DNA of 64,000 bases from Henriciella mobilis (GTDB taxonomy: Bacteria; Pseudomonadota; Alphaproteobacteria; Caulobacterales; Hyphomonadaceae). The notes under the pieces were generated by a model. The model was not told the DNA's origin, searched no databases, and saw nothing but the letters and a program-made list of their open reading frames with translations. The stretch's first letter is position 1, and each line of letters opens with the position of its first letter. This document shows positions 33,012 through 42,433 of the stretch, piece after piece. The position numbers and the translations under genes are program-made. Location of the stretch: contig NZ_QWFZ01000016.1 in NCBI RefSeq assembly GCF_003576315.1, positions 1-64,000 of the forward strand, written 5' to 3'.

Positions 33012-35866
33012 TGCTCGGCCCGTTCCTGTTCGGCGCACCGCTGGCGCTGCTGGGCCTGATCGCCCTGCCGGTGGTCTGGTGGGTGCTGCGCGCGACACCG
33101 CCCGCCCCGCAGGAAGCGGCCCTACCCTCGCTGCGCCTGCTCGACGACGTCACCCCGCGCGACGAGACCCCGGCGCGCACGCCATGGTGGATCCTGCTGC
33201 TGCGCCTTGTTGCCGCCGCCGCTGTAATCATCGGCCTCTCCCAGCCCGTCTATGCACCCGGCGCAAGCCCCGAGGGCGAAGCGGCCGGACCGGTTCTGAT
33301 TGTTGTCGACAATGGCTGGACCAGTGCGGCCCGCTGGAGCGAGATCCGCTCTGCGGCCGCTGGCGCGCTCGACGGTGAAGGCCGCAACACGGCGGGCCAC
33401 TTGCTGCTGACCGCCCCGAAATCGCTGAATGCCGACCCGGCCGAGCGGCTGTCCAAGACCGAGCTGCCGCAGCGCGTAAACTCGCTCGACCCGGTGGCCT
33501 GGGGCGTTGACCGCGAAGACGCGCTGGAGCGGCTTGAAGCCTCCGGCGTCGAGCCAGGACGTATCTTCTGGGTGACGGACGGGCTCGACCCGCAGACCGC
33601 CGAACCCTTTGCACGGGCGCTCGCCGCCATGGCGCCGCTGACCGTTTATGCCGCCCCGCCGCGTGGCCCGTCTGCGATTACCGGCCTCTCGTCAGATGCC
33701 GAGGGCGCGAATGTCGTGGTGACCCGCGCCAATCCGGACGGTACGGCGGACCGTTATGTCTCGGCCCTCACCCTCGATGGCGCGGCGCTCGCAACCTCCG
33801 AGGCCAGCTTTGCAGATGGCGAGGCCGAAGCCACCGCCGTCTTCGATATCCCGGCGGCCGCGCTCGCCCGGATCGCGCGGTTCACCATTACCGGATCGGA
33901 AGGCGCCGGCAGTGTCTGGCTCTGGGATTCGGCGGCCCGCTCGCGCCGCGTCGGCCTTGTCTCCGGCGATGCAACCGCCCAGCCGCTGCTTTCGGACATG
34001 CACTATGTCCGCAAGGCGCTGGAGCCGTTCGCCACGATCACCGAAGGCGAGCTGGCAGACCTGATCGCTGCCAATCCCGACGCCATCATCATGACCGATA
34101 TCGGCCAGCTGGCGCCCGACCTTGAAACCAGTGTCGAGGAATGGGTGCAAAAGGGCGGCGCGCTGATCCGCTTTGCCGGCCCACGCATGGCCACGCACAC
34201 TGACACGCTGGTGCCGACGCCGCTGCGGAGAGCCTCAAGGGCTATTGGCGGGGCGCTGACCTGGGAGGAACCGCAATCGATTGGCGGCTTTCCTGACACC
34301 TCTCCCTTCATCGGCCTGAAGGCCCCGGCCGACATAAAGGTGCGCCAGCAGGTGCTCGCCCGGCCGGACCCGGAGCTCGCCAATCGCACATGGGCGCGCC
34401 TCACCGACGGCTCACCGCTGGTGACCGCCGCACCGCGCGGCCAGGGTATGCTGATCCTCTTCCACGTTACCGCCGGGCCGGACTGGTCGGACCTGCCTTA
34501 CTCCGGCACCTTCGTCGAAATGCTCCGCCGCGCCATCGCCGCTGGCCGGGGCGAGGCCGTCAATGATGGCGACGGCACCTACTCGCCCGACATTGTCCTC
34601 AACGGCTATGGGCGGCTTGTCTCGCCCGACTCCAATGCAACCCCGGTCGCCGCCAGCGACTTTTCCGGGATCGTGCCGTCGGAGACCCATCCACCCGGCC
34701 TTTATCGCGGGCCCTCCGGAACGCGCGCGATCAATGCTGCGGCGGACTATGAGGCCGAGCTGATGACCGACTGGCCCGCCGGGGTCCGCCTGCTGGGCGA
34801 CGCGGAAGCGAAATCCATGCGCCTTGCCGGGCCTCTGCTCGGGCTGGCAGGCCTGCTGCTCGCCATCGACCTCATCATCGCCCTCGCGATTGCCGGGCGC
34901 CTGCCCTTCTTCAACCGGGCCGCCATGGCCGCCTTTGCCGGACTGGTCCTCCTGCCGGCAAGCGGCGTGATGGAGCCAGAGGCGCAGGCCCAGCAATTCG
35001 ACCTCAATCCCAGCCCCTACAGCTACCGCACCAGCCCCGGCTATGGCGTCGACATGAACGTCACCGGCGAGATCGACAAGGCGACCGAAGCGGCGCTGGA
35101 AATGCGCCTTGCCTATATCGAGACGGGCGACACAGCGGTCGATGACGCCACGCGCAATGGCCTGCGCGGCATCTCGCTCATCCTCTACCGGCGCACCTCG
35201 GTCGAGCCGGCCGAGCCGCATGCCGTCGATCCGGAAACCGATGCGCTGGACGTCTACCCCGTGATCTTCCTCGGCCTGCCGGACAATGCCACGCCGCTGA
35301 GCTCACTCGCCGTCGAGCGGCTGAACGCCTATCTGCGCAATGGCGGCGCGCTGGTGATCGACACGCGCAATGGCGGTGACATGGCAAGCGGTGACAGCTT
35401 CGACGACCTCGACCGCGTCCTGCCGGGCCTCGACACGCCGCCGCTCGCGCCCGTGCCGCAGGACCACGTACTGACCCGCAGCTTCTACCTGCTCGACAGC
35501 TTCCCCGGCCGCTACCAGGACCGCCGCCTGTGGATCGAATCTTCCGGCGTTGGCGAGAAGACCGAGCGGCGCGGCGATGGCGTTTCGCGGCTGATCATAG
35601 GCGATGCGGACTATCTCGCCGCCTGGGCCGTGGATGAACGCGGCCGGCCGGTCTACTCCGTCGATGGCGGGGATGAGCAACGCGAAATGGCGCGCCGCTT
35701 CGGCGTCAATCTGATCATGTATGTGCTGACCGGCAACTACAAGGAAGACCAGGTCCACCTGCCTGCCTTGCTCGAACGCCTCGGCGAGGGCACGGGGGAC
35801 ACGCCCTCACCCGACCAGTTTGACTTCAACAATATTCCGCCCTCGCCCGACGGAGGTCCCAACTGA
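33008..35866 (+). CDS. DUF4159 membrane protein with BatA-type N-terminus
   Basis: 952 aa. Two N-terminal membrane helices with the BatA-like sequence FLFGAPLALLGLIALPVVWWVLRATPP are followed by a large extracytoplasmic region (about 80-610). Two more hydrophobic segments (about 615-660) and a C-terminal DUF4159 domain (about 690-930; YLRNGGALVIDTRNGGD, HVLTRSFYLLDSFPGRY) complete it. The last domain resembles a glutamine-amidotransferase-like fold. Together with MoxR and DUF58 it probably forms a membrane complex of unknown role. Confidence 0.87.
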   Translation: MMLGPFLFGAPLALLGLIALPVVWWVLRATPPAPQEAALPSLRLLDDVTPRDETPARTPWWILLLRLVAAAAVIIGLSQPVYAPGASPEGEAAGPVLIVVDNGWTSAARWSEIRSAAAGALDGEGRNTAGHLLLTAPKSLNADPAERLSKTELPQRVNSLDPVAWGVDREDALERLEASGVEPGRIFWVTDGLDPQTAEPFARALAAMAPLTVYAAPPRGPSAITGLSSDAEGANVVVTRANPDGTADRYVSALTLDGAALATSEASFADGEAEATAVFDIPAAALARIARFTITGSEGAGSVWLWDSAARSRRVGLVSGDATAQPLLSDMHYVRKALEPFATITEGELADLIAANPDAIIMTDIGQLAPDLETSVEEWVQKGGALIRFAGPRMATHTDTLVPTPLRRASRAIGGALTWEEPQSIGGFPDTSPFIGLKAPADIKVRQQVLARPDPELANRTWARLTDGSPLVTAAPRGQGMLILFHVTAGPDWSDLPYSGTFVEMLRRAIAAGRGEAVNDGDGTYSPDIVLNGYGRLVSPDSNATPVAASDFSGIVPSETHPPGLYRGPSGTRAINAAADYEAELMTDWPAGVRLLGDAEAKSMRLAGPLLGLAGLLLAIDLIIALAIAGRLPFFNRAAMAAFAGLVLLPASGVMEPEAQAQQFDLNPSPYSYRTSPGYGVDMNVTGEIDKATEAALEMRLAYIETGDTAVDDATRNGLRGISLILYRRTSVEPAEPHAVDPETDALDVYPVIFLGLPDNATPLSSLAVERLNAYLRNGGALVIDTRNGGDMASGDSFDDLDRVLPGLDTPPLAPVPQDHVLTRSFYLLDSFPGRYQDRRLWIESSGVGEKTERRGDGVSRLIIGDADYLAAWAVDERGRPVYSVDGGDEQREMARRFGVNLIMYVLTGNYKEDQVHLPALLERLGEGTGDTPSPDQFDFNNIPPSPDGGPN

Positions 35867-37902
35867 CCGAAGCTGGACGCATAAGCCTCGACCCGCTGCT
35901 CGGCTGGCCGGTCCTGTTCGCGCTGCTCGTCCTGTGCGCGCTGGCCTATCTCGCCTATCTGCGCTGGCGCGGCCGGGCCTGGCTGACACGCGCTGCTGCC
36001 CTGACGGCCCTCGCTGCCGCCCTGGCCAATCCCGCCTATGTCCGCGAGGAGCGCGAGCCGCTGCCCTCGGTCGCCGCGGTGGTTGTCGATGGCTCCGAAA
36101 GCATGAGCTTCGGCCAGCGCACGCAGATCGCCGAGACCGTGCGCGAGCAGCTCCTGACGGAAATGGACGCGGACGCTTCGCTTGAAGTCCGGATCATCGA
36201 GACCGACAGCCGCACCGACGGCACCAACCTCATCGGTGCCCTCGAAGGCCTGATGGCGGACGTCCCGCGCGACCGGATCGCCGGGGCGGTGCTGATCACC
36301 GATGGCCAGGTCCACGACGTGCCCGAGGACATGGCCCGCCTCGGCGAACTCGGCCCCGTCCATGCCCTCATCACCGGCGACCCCGACAGCGGAGACCGCC
36401 GGATCTCGCTCGTCCAGTCGCCCGATTTCGGCATCGTCGGAGAGGAAGCGCAATTCCTGGTGCGTGTCGACGATCCGGTCTCGCAAACGGCAACCGTCAC
36501 CGTTTCGGTAAATGGCGGCCTGCCCCGGCGCATGACGGTCGCAACCGGCGAGGACACGCCGCTGCCTATCGAGATCGAGCGGCGCGGCGACAATATCGTC
36601 GTGGTCGAGACGCCGGCCGGCGAGCAGGAGCTGACGCTCGCCAACAACCGCACCGCCGCGACCCTCTCAGGCGTGCGCGACCGGCTGCGCGTGCTGCTGA
36701 TCACCGGCAAGCCGAACGCTGCGGGCCGGGTCTGGCGCGACCTGTTGAAATCCGACCCGTCGGTCGATCTCGTCCACTTCACCATCCTCAGGCCCCCCTT
36801 CAAGCAGGACATCACTCCGCTTGAGGAAATGGCGCTCATCGCCTTCCCGACCGAGGAACTGTTCGAGGGCAAGCTCAATGAGTTCGACCTCATCATCTTC
36901 GACCAGTATGAGCGGCGCACCGTCATCACGATGAGCTACCTCGCCAATATGGCGCGCTATGTCGCCGATGGCGGGGCGCTGCTGATCGCGGCCGGCGAGG
37001 ACTTTGCCGGCCCGGCCAGCCTCGCCAACACGCCGCTCGCCGGGGTGCTGCCCGCGCTCCCGACCGGCACGATCGAGGTCGGCGCCTTCACGCCGGAACT
37101 CTCCGACACGGGCAAGCGCCACACCGTGACCCAGTCCCTGGACGGGCAGAGCTGGGGCGGCTGGGTGCGCTATATCAAGGCGACCGCCGAGGCCGGCGAC
37201 GTGCTGATGACGGCGCGCGATGGCGACCCGCTGCTGGTCGTCGACCGGGTTGGCGAAGGCCGGGTCGCGCAGCTGCTCTCAGGCCAGATCTGGCTCTGGG
37301 CGCGCGGCCATGATGGCGGCGGACCCTTCGCCGAGCTGATCCGCCGCATGGTGCACTGGCTGATGAAGGAGCCGGAACTGGAAGAGCGCCAGCTGCGCCT
37401 CGAAGCCCAGGGCGACACGCTGCGCGCGACGCTGCGCACCCTGTCGGACAATGCCCCGCCGCTCTCGATCGAGACACCGGACGGCTCGATCATGGAGCCC
37501 ACCTGGCAGGCCGCCGGGCCGGGCGAGTTTGTCGCCGAGGCGCCGATTGACCGGCTCGGTCTCTTCCGGGCGCGCTCGGGCGGGCTTGAGGCCGTGACGC
37601 TGAATGGCCCCGCCAATCCGAAGGAATATGCTGCGCTGGAGGCGACCGGCGAGGTGCTTGAACCGCTCGCCAGCCTGACCGGCGGCGGCGTCTGGACCCT
37701 GGACCGCCCCGGCGACCGCATCCCCGACATCCGCCGCGTCGGCCGCGGCGCCGATGCCGAAGGCGGCAACTGGCTCGGCCTCAGGGAACGCGGCGCCTAT
37801 GCCGTGCGAAGCTCCACCAGCCTGCCGCTCCTGCCGGGGCTGCTCGCGGCGCTGGCGATTGTGGCCTTCCTGCTGCTGGCCTGGCGGCGTGAGGGGCGGT
37901 AG
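35863..37902 (+). CDS. Membrane protein with VWA-like domain, probable CTG start
   Basis: 679 aa if started at CTG 35863. GGAGG lies six bases upstream and CTGA overlaps the previous stop, like the other couplings in this operon. No ATG, GTG or TTG in frame upstream of 36079 keeps the two N-terminal membrane helices (GWPVLFALLVLCALAYLAYL; AAALTALAAALANPAYV). A later GTG (36079) would delete them. A VWA-like metal site (VVVDGSESMS) follows, then LITDGQVHDVP, a middle domain with FDLIIFDQYERR and GALLIAAGEDF, and a C-terminal anchor (LPGLLAALAIVAFLLLAW). Ends the moxR operon. Confidence 0.82.
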   Translation: MTEAGRISLDPLLGWPVLFALLVLCALAYLAYLRWRGRAWLTRAAALTALAAALANPAYVREEREPLPSVAAVVVDGSESMSFGQRTQIAETVREQLLTEMDADASLEVRIIETDSRTDGTNLIGALEGLMADVPRDRIAGAVLITDGQVHDVPEDMARLGELGPVHALITGDPDSGDRRISLVQSPDFGIVGEEAQFLVRVDDPVSQTATVTVSVNGGLPRRMTVATGEDTPLPIEIERRGDNIVVVETPAGEQELTLANNRTAATLSGVRDRLRVLLITGKPNAAGRVWRDLLKSDPSVDLVHFTILRPPFKQDITPLEEMALIAFPTEELFEGKLNEFDLIIFDQYERRTVITMSYLANMARYVADGGALLIAAGEDFAGPASLANTPLAGVLPALPTGTIEVGAFTPELSDTGKRHTVTQSLDGQSWGGWVRYIKATAEAGDVLMTARDGDPLLVVDRVGEGRVAQLLSGQIWLWARGHDGGGPFAELIRRMVHWLMKEPELEERQLRLEAQGDTLRATLRTLSDNAPPLSIETPDGSIMEPTWQAAGPGEFVAEAPIDRLGLFRARSGGLEAVTLNGPANPKEYAALEATGEVLEPLASLTGGGVWTLDRPGDRIPDIRRVGRGADAEGGNWLGLRERGAYAVRSSTSLPLLPGLLAALAIVAFLLLAWRREGR

Positions 37903-37915
37903 TTGCTCTCGACAC

Positions 37916-39268
37916 TCAAACGACATCAGCAAGAATTTGCCGCAGCTGCTTCAACCGCGACAGCAACTCATCAAACGTAACCACTGTGACGTGTTTAAAA
38001 TTGTCGCGCACATGTTCAAAACTTTTTTTCCGATCGTCCTCAAGTGGAACCGTGCCGATTACAGCGTAACATCGGATCGCATAGCTTGTGAGTTGCTTGT
38101 CCGGAGATTTCAAGAAAAGCGTAGCGAACTCATCTTGAAACTTATTTCGCTGGTCGATCACTTGGCTGACCGCCAATGAAAGATCGCTATGGGCGGGATA
38201 CATTCCGTTGCTGTAATCGTCGCGCGCACTGACAACTTCCTTTTGAGGCGTCTTGATTTCAATGAAGCTAAGATTCCCGGTTAGATAATTTTTGAATAAA
38301 AAGTCAGACTTTTTTCCGCCTCTACCCTCGATGTCGGTTCCACCAACAAATGGTCTGTCACTTATCATCAGTACGGAACTATTGAACATCGAGGAAAGTG
38401 CAATCGGATTATCGATGAAGAATTTCTGCCAGTCAGCCTCCGGCAAGTTTTCCGTGATGCGATTTTCAAATTTCTCGATGAATGCATCCAAGAAGGCTAA
38501 TTCGACCCGTTCTCTAATTACTTTTATTCGTTCCGGAATCCGGTCGATTAGCGTATTTGCCGAGCTGCCAATGAAGCCTGCGAGCTTTGATGTTGCCTCT
38601 ATTGGTTCATTCTCAAATACTGATTCGATATCTTGAATGACGCGAGCTTTGGATAGTTGTCGAGGCTTATCTTGTCGCGCCAAAAACGGTGCAAAGTGAT
38701 TGTAAACTGCATTGCGTTGGTCGGAGTAAAGTTTCTGCTTTGACCGATAACGAAGATCGTCGATTTGCCGACATACTTCTTGGAAGTCTCGCTCCGATAG
38801 CACAAGAGCATTAATTTTGCTGTCGAGTTGAGAAGGTCTGTTCCTTGAAACAATCATTCGGTGCGCGCTGCAACCATCTTCAATTTCCTCGACCAAAGAA
38901 GTGTACTGGTGTTCTAAACCAAGTCCGTCTCTTAGGCTTTGCCTAAACTGGCTTGGCAACTCAGATTCAACGAAACGCAGCGCCGACTCCTCGTCTCGAA
39001 TGGCCGCAGTACCAAAGCCTTCGAGTATAAGCTGTCTAATTTTTCTATAGCGAAAATTTAGATGGACGAGAGGTGGGCCAGCCGCAATATCTCTTGCGTG
39101 CAGTACTATGTGATCATTCTTCAAATCGACTGATAAGGCAGGACAGTCGTACAAATCCAGTTCTATATCGTGCGGGGTTGGGGAACCGTCAAAGTCGATT
39201 AGGTAGTGTAAGTGGCCACACCCATCTGATGACAGTCTAAAGTCGTATTCATCTAACAATTGGGCCAC
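37916..39268 (-). CDS. sduA: Shedu (SduA/DUF4263) anti-phage defence nuclease
   Basis: 450 aa. The C-terminal DUF4263 domain shows a PD-(D/E)xK nuclease core: EADWQKFFIDNP (277-288), Asp322 (KKSDFLF), Glu337-x-Lys339 (FIEIKTP) and a later Gln (about 369). The N-terminal 260 residues match nothing I recognise and may be the sensor part. Shedu proteins are single-gene systems that cleave DNA upon phage infection. The start is GTG with TAGGA upstream. The coding sequence is visibly richer in A and T than both flanks and uses rarer codons, suggesting transfer. It faces the moxR operon tail to tail, 13 bp apart. Confidence 0.85.
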   Translation of the reverse strand: MAQLLDEYDFRLSSDGCGHLHYLIDFDGSPTPHDIELDLYDCPALSVDLKNDHIVLHARDIAAGPPLVHLNFRYRKIRQLILEGFGTAAIRDEESALRFVESELPSQFRQSLRDGLGLEHQYTSLVEEIEDGCSAHRMIVSRNRPSQLDSKINALVLSERDFQEVCRQIDDLRYRSKQKLYSDQRNAVYNHFAPFLARQDKPRQLSKARVIQDIESVFENEPIEATSKLAGFIGSSANTLIDRIPERIKVIRERVELAFLDAFIEKFENRITENLPEADWQKFFIDNPIALSSMFNSSVLMISDRPFVGGTDIEGRGGKKSDFLFKNYLTGNLSFIEIKTPQKEVVSARDDYSNGMYPAHSDLSLAVSQVIDQRNKFQDEFATLFLKSPDKQLTSYAIRCYAVIGTVPLEDDRKKSFEHVRDNFKHVTVVTFDELLSRLKQLRQILADVV

Positions 39269-39553
39269 GAAGAATTCCTACATTCTCAGACTTAACGTGG
39301 CACAATACTGCCTGAGAAATGCGGAGGGAGAAACCTGCCATTGCGTCCTACGCATTACATTAGGCCATCAGCACTGTCGCCCTCAACTCACGCCCCGTTC
39401 TTCCCAAGCTACTAGATGGCTTGATGGTCTCCAGATGCCGTCTCTACGTGCTGGGCCCAGCTTCGCGCCTTTCCCTCTCGCTAATTGCGGGAGCGGGGTC
39501 AGGGCAGCGGGATCTGGTCAAGCGCGGTTGTAAAAGGATTTTCGCAAAAGCAA
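39269..39553. other. Non-coding flank of the Shedu island
   Basis: 285 bp between the Shedu start and the next gene's end. I see no convincing gene, RNA, inverted repeat or integrase remnant. It must contain the Shedu promoter. Composition returns towards that of the chromosome in its second half, which would place one island edge near 39300-39500. Confidence 0.5.
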
Positions 39554-39811
39554 TCAGTGCCTTGCGCGACTGGCGCGGTTCTTCAGTCCAATAAAGGCGA
39601 GCGTGATCAGTACGGCCAGGATGGCCCAGACGACCGCGATGACGACACTCAAAGGCAAGACCGTCGAAAGCAATGACGGGCCCGTGCCCGTCACGAATTC
39701 CATATACAGCGTGTAGATGACAAGGGTCAGCTCAAAGGCACCAACGCCCCAGAGGAAGAGGGGCTGAAAAACCTCACTGAACCGGGTTTCGAAGTCTTGA
39801 GGTTCTTCCAT
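39554..39811 (-). CDS. Small two-helix membrane protein, unknown
   Basis: 85 aa. A short acidic N-terminus (MEEPQDFETRF) is followed by two membrane helices (about 14-38 and 49-75) and a basic tail (LKNRASRARH). The acidic-inside/basic-end pattern and codon use look genuine, but there is no strong ribosome site and no family recognised. It is isolated between the Shedu flank and a 320-bp gap. Confidence 0.55.
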   Translation of the reverse strand: MEEPQDFETRFSEVFQPLFLWGVGAFELTLVIYTLYMEFVTGTGPSLLSTVLPLSVVIAVVWAILAVLITLAFIGLKNRASRARH

Positions 39812-40132
39812 GAGGTAGCGTTATCCGAATGGTTCGAGCCAAGGCAAGAGCGAAACCATGTTTCAGTCTGGAAGACTAAACTGGTTCTGCGCCCAAGGCG
39901 GACAGATTTCGATCACGAATTCCCCCCTCCATCCCCTCCCCTGACCCAGCTCCCCTCGCCCGCTTTCACGCTCCTTGGCAGTCACGCGGCCGTCGAAAGT
40001 CGCTTCGAATGCCTCCGGTTGCCAGCCCGGTGCGGCGGGCGGACATAGGCGTATCTCCCTATTTCCAGCCCCGGCCGCGCCGGTTTAACTGCACCCAGGA
40101 CGAGCCGGACCCGGAACAGGAGGAAATGGGCC
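39812..40132. other. Promoter gap before the stress-type gene
   Basis: 321 bp without a gene. A pyrimidine-rich stretch (39926-39980) is followed by GGCGTATCTCCCTATT (40049-40064), which partly resembles FixJ/LuxR-type boxes of the GTA-N-TTYCC form. GGAGGAAATG at 40120-40129 is the ribosome site of the following gene. Confidence 0.4.
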
Positions 40133-40873
40133 ATGAAAGCGGGACACGAACTGAAGGAAGCCGTTGGCGTCTTCGACAGCGAGAAGAGACTGGAGCAAGC
40201 CATCGACACCCTGTTGTCGTCCGGTTTTGATCGGGGCGAGCTGAGCCTGCTGGCGGGCCAGAAGGCCATCGAGGAAAAGCTCGGCCATGCCTATCGGCGG
40301 GTTGAAGAGCTTGAAGACGATCCGGCAGCGCCCTCGGTGGCCTTTATCTCGAGGGAAACCCTTGGCGATGCGGAAGGCGCGCTGATTGGTATCCCGATGT
40401 ACATATTCGGCGTGACCGCTGCCGGCATGGCGGCCGTGGCCGGCGGACCGCTGGCGATAACGCTTGCTGCGGTCGCGGCCGGCATGGGCGCTGGCGCCGC
40501 CGTGGGGGCTGTCCTTGCCCGGTTTGTGGACAAGCAGCACGTGGACTTCATCGACACCCAGCTCGAACATGGCGGCATCCTGCTCTGGGTCCGCACATGG
40601 ACACCGGAGGATGAGCGCACGGCGACGGACATTCTTAAAGCCGCCGGTGCGCGCGACATCCATATCCACGATATCGGCGCGGATGCAAAAGCGCTGGCCA
40701 CGCCGGAAGCCGTGGCTCAGGTCTCCTGGCTGTCGGATGCCGAAAAGATCACCCTGCTGCGGCAATGGGAGTTCGACACGCTGGCCATGCTCAGGGGCGA
40801 AGACGAAGGGCTTCGCAATGGCGAAGGTGAAAAGCTGACGAGAATCCAGAAGTTAATTGCTTCTCTGGGTTGA
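40133..40873 (+). CDS. Stress-type membrane protein with glycine-zipper helix
   Basis: 246 aa. The N-terminal domain (EAVGVFDSEKRLEQAIDTLLSSGFDRGELSLLAG) resembles the YflT-like stress domain that senses or binds through a small alpha/beta fold. A Gly/Ala-rich hydrophobic hairpin follows (about 84-125). The next part is a second alpha/beta domain (HVDFIDTQLEHGGILLWVRTWTPEDERTATDILKAAGARDIHIHDIG). The exact role is unknown. A strong ribosome site (AGGAGG) precedes it. Confidence 0.75.
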   Translation: MKAGHELKEAVGVFDSEKRLEQAIDTLLSSGFDRGELSLLAGQKAIEEKLGHAYRRVEELEDDPAAPSVAFISRETLGDAEGALIGIPMYIFGVTAAGMAAVAGGPLAITLAAVAAGMGAGAAVGAVLARFVDKQHVDFIDTQLEHGGILLWVRTWTPEDERTATDILKAAGARDIHIHDIGADAKALATPEAVAQVSWLSDAEKITLLRQWEFDTLAMLRGEDEGLRNGEGEKLTRIQKLIASLG

Positions 40874-40936
40874 TATGGGTCCAGGGGTTCTCCCCGACTT
40901 TCCCCCTCCCCCTGAACCGGCCCTATCCTCTCCGTC

Positions 40937-41317
40937 ATGCTCGATGGGCGGATGATCCTCAGATGCCACCTTTTCGTGCCGGTCTGGTATTGGCCGGTGC
41001 TGTGGCATTACCTCGCCCGGCTTGAGGCGACCGCCGCGCTCGCCCGCGCCGAGGGGCGCAAGGGCTTCATGTGGCATCTTGAGAAGAACGGCGTCATCCG
41101 GGTCTCGTACATGGATGCGAGCGCCGCCGAGCGCGCGGCCCGGGGCGAGCTGCCGGCCGGGTTTGACGCCGCGCCCTGGGCCCGCCTGCCGCTCGATGCG
41201 CCGGCTTTTGCGGGCGAGATCCAGCCAGGCTGGAATCGGACCGGAATTGTACTGTTTCCGTACCGCCATCAGACTGTCTTCGTACTGTCTGGCACCCGCG
41301 TGCGCGCCCCGCCCTGA
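40937..41317 (+). CDS. Hypothetical protein, possibly real
   Basis: 126 aa. It starts MLDGRMILRCHLFVPVWYWPVLWHYL and has a compact, aromatic-rich composition with no recognised domain. An internal ATG at 40952 has a slightly better upstream context (GGGCGG). It lies 63 bp after the stress-type gene on the same strand. No support beyond length and composition. Confidence 0.45.
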   Translation: MLDGRMILRCHLFVPVWYWPVLWHYLARLEATAALARAEGRKGFMWHLEKNGVIRVSYMDASAAERAARGELPAGFDAAPWARLPLDAPAFAGEIQPGWNRTGIVLFPYRHQTVFVLSGTRVRAPP

Positions 41318-41401
41318 CGCTGCCCTTTCCGAACCCAATCACACCGCCGCTGGTCCCCGGGATCGAGCGGCCGCACGTGCTGGGGCGGGACGCCCGCCCT
41401 G

Positions 41402-42427
41402 TCAGGCCGAAGCGGGAAACCGCGCCTTCGTCCGGTTGGCGAGCGCCACCAGTGACAGCATCACCGGCACCTCGACCAGCACGCCGACAACGGTCGCGAG
41501 CGCGGCGGCCGAGTTCAGCCCGTAGAGGCTGATCGCCACGGCGACGGCCAGTTCGAAGAAGTTGGAGGTGCCGATCAGGGCGCAGGGCGCGGCGATATTG
41601 TGCGGCACCCGCAGCGCCATCGCGGCGCCATAGGCCAGGGCAAAGATGCCGTAGGACTGCAGGAGGATCGGCACGGCGATCATCGCGATCACCAGCGGGC
41701 GCGACAGGATCACATCGCCCTGGAAGCCAAACAGAAGGATCACGGTCACCAGCAGGCCGGCGACCGAAGCCGGTTTGACCCGCGCCATGAAGCCGTCCAC
41801 CGCCGCCTGCCCGCCCCGCTGGATCAGCAGCGAGCGGGTCACGACCCCGGCGATCAGCGGCACCACGACATAGAGCACGACCGACAGGATCAGCGTCTCC
41901 CACGGCACCGCAATGTCCGTCACGCCCAGCAGGAAAGCGACAATCGGCGCGAAGGCGAGGACCATGATCGCATCGTTGAGACTGACCTGGACAAGCGTGT
42001 AGTTCGGGTCGCCGCGCGTCAGCTGTGACCAGACGAAAACCATGGCGGTACAGGGCGCCGCGCCGAGCAGGATGAGCCCTGCCAGATAGCCTTCCGCCTC
42101 GGCTGGCGGGATGAATCCGGCGAAGACGTAGCGGAAGAACAGGACCCCCAGCGCCGCCATGGTAAAAGGCTTGATCAGCCAGTTGACGGCCAGCGTGATG
42201 AGAAGCCCTTTCGGCTTTTCGCCGACGCGCCGGAGGCTGGAGAAGTCGACGCCGATCATCATCGGCCAGACCATGGCCCAGATGAGCACCGCGACGGCGA
42301 GGTTCACGCTGGCATATTCGAAACCGGCCAGGGCGCCGAAGACGCCGGGCAGAAGCTGGCCGAGCGCGATACCGGCGGCAATCGCCAGCGCTACCCATAG
42401 CGACAGGAAACGTTCAAAGGCCCCCAT
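41402..42427 (-). CDS. acr3: Arsenite efflux permease of the ACR3 family
   Basis: 341 aa with ten membrane helices. ACR3 signature segments are [50 protein letters not shown] with the essential Cys126, and [15 protein letters not shown]. It exports arsenite using the proton gradient. It is last of arsR-arsI-acr3, six bases after arsI. Confidence 0.95.
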   Translation of the reverse strand: MGAFERFLSLWVALAIAAGIALGQLLPGVFGALAGFEYASVNLAVAVLIWAMVWPMMIGVDFSSLRRVGEKPKGLLITLAVNWLIKPFTMAALGVLFFRYVFAGFIPPAEAEGYLAGLILLGAAPCTAMVFVWSQLTRGDPNYTLVQVSLNDAIMVLAFAPIVAFLLGVTDIAVPWETLILSVVLYVVVPLIAGVVTRSLLIQRGGQAAVDGFMARVKPASVAGLLVTVILLFGFQGDVILSRPLVIAMIAVPILLQSYGIFALAYGAAMALRVPHNIAAPCALIGTSNFFELAVAVAISLYGLNSAAALATVVGVLVEVPVMLSLVALANRTKARFPASA

Positions 42428-42433
42428 TTTCGA

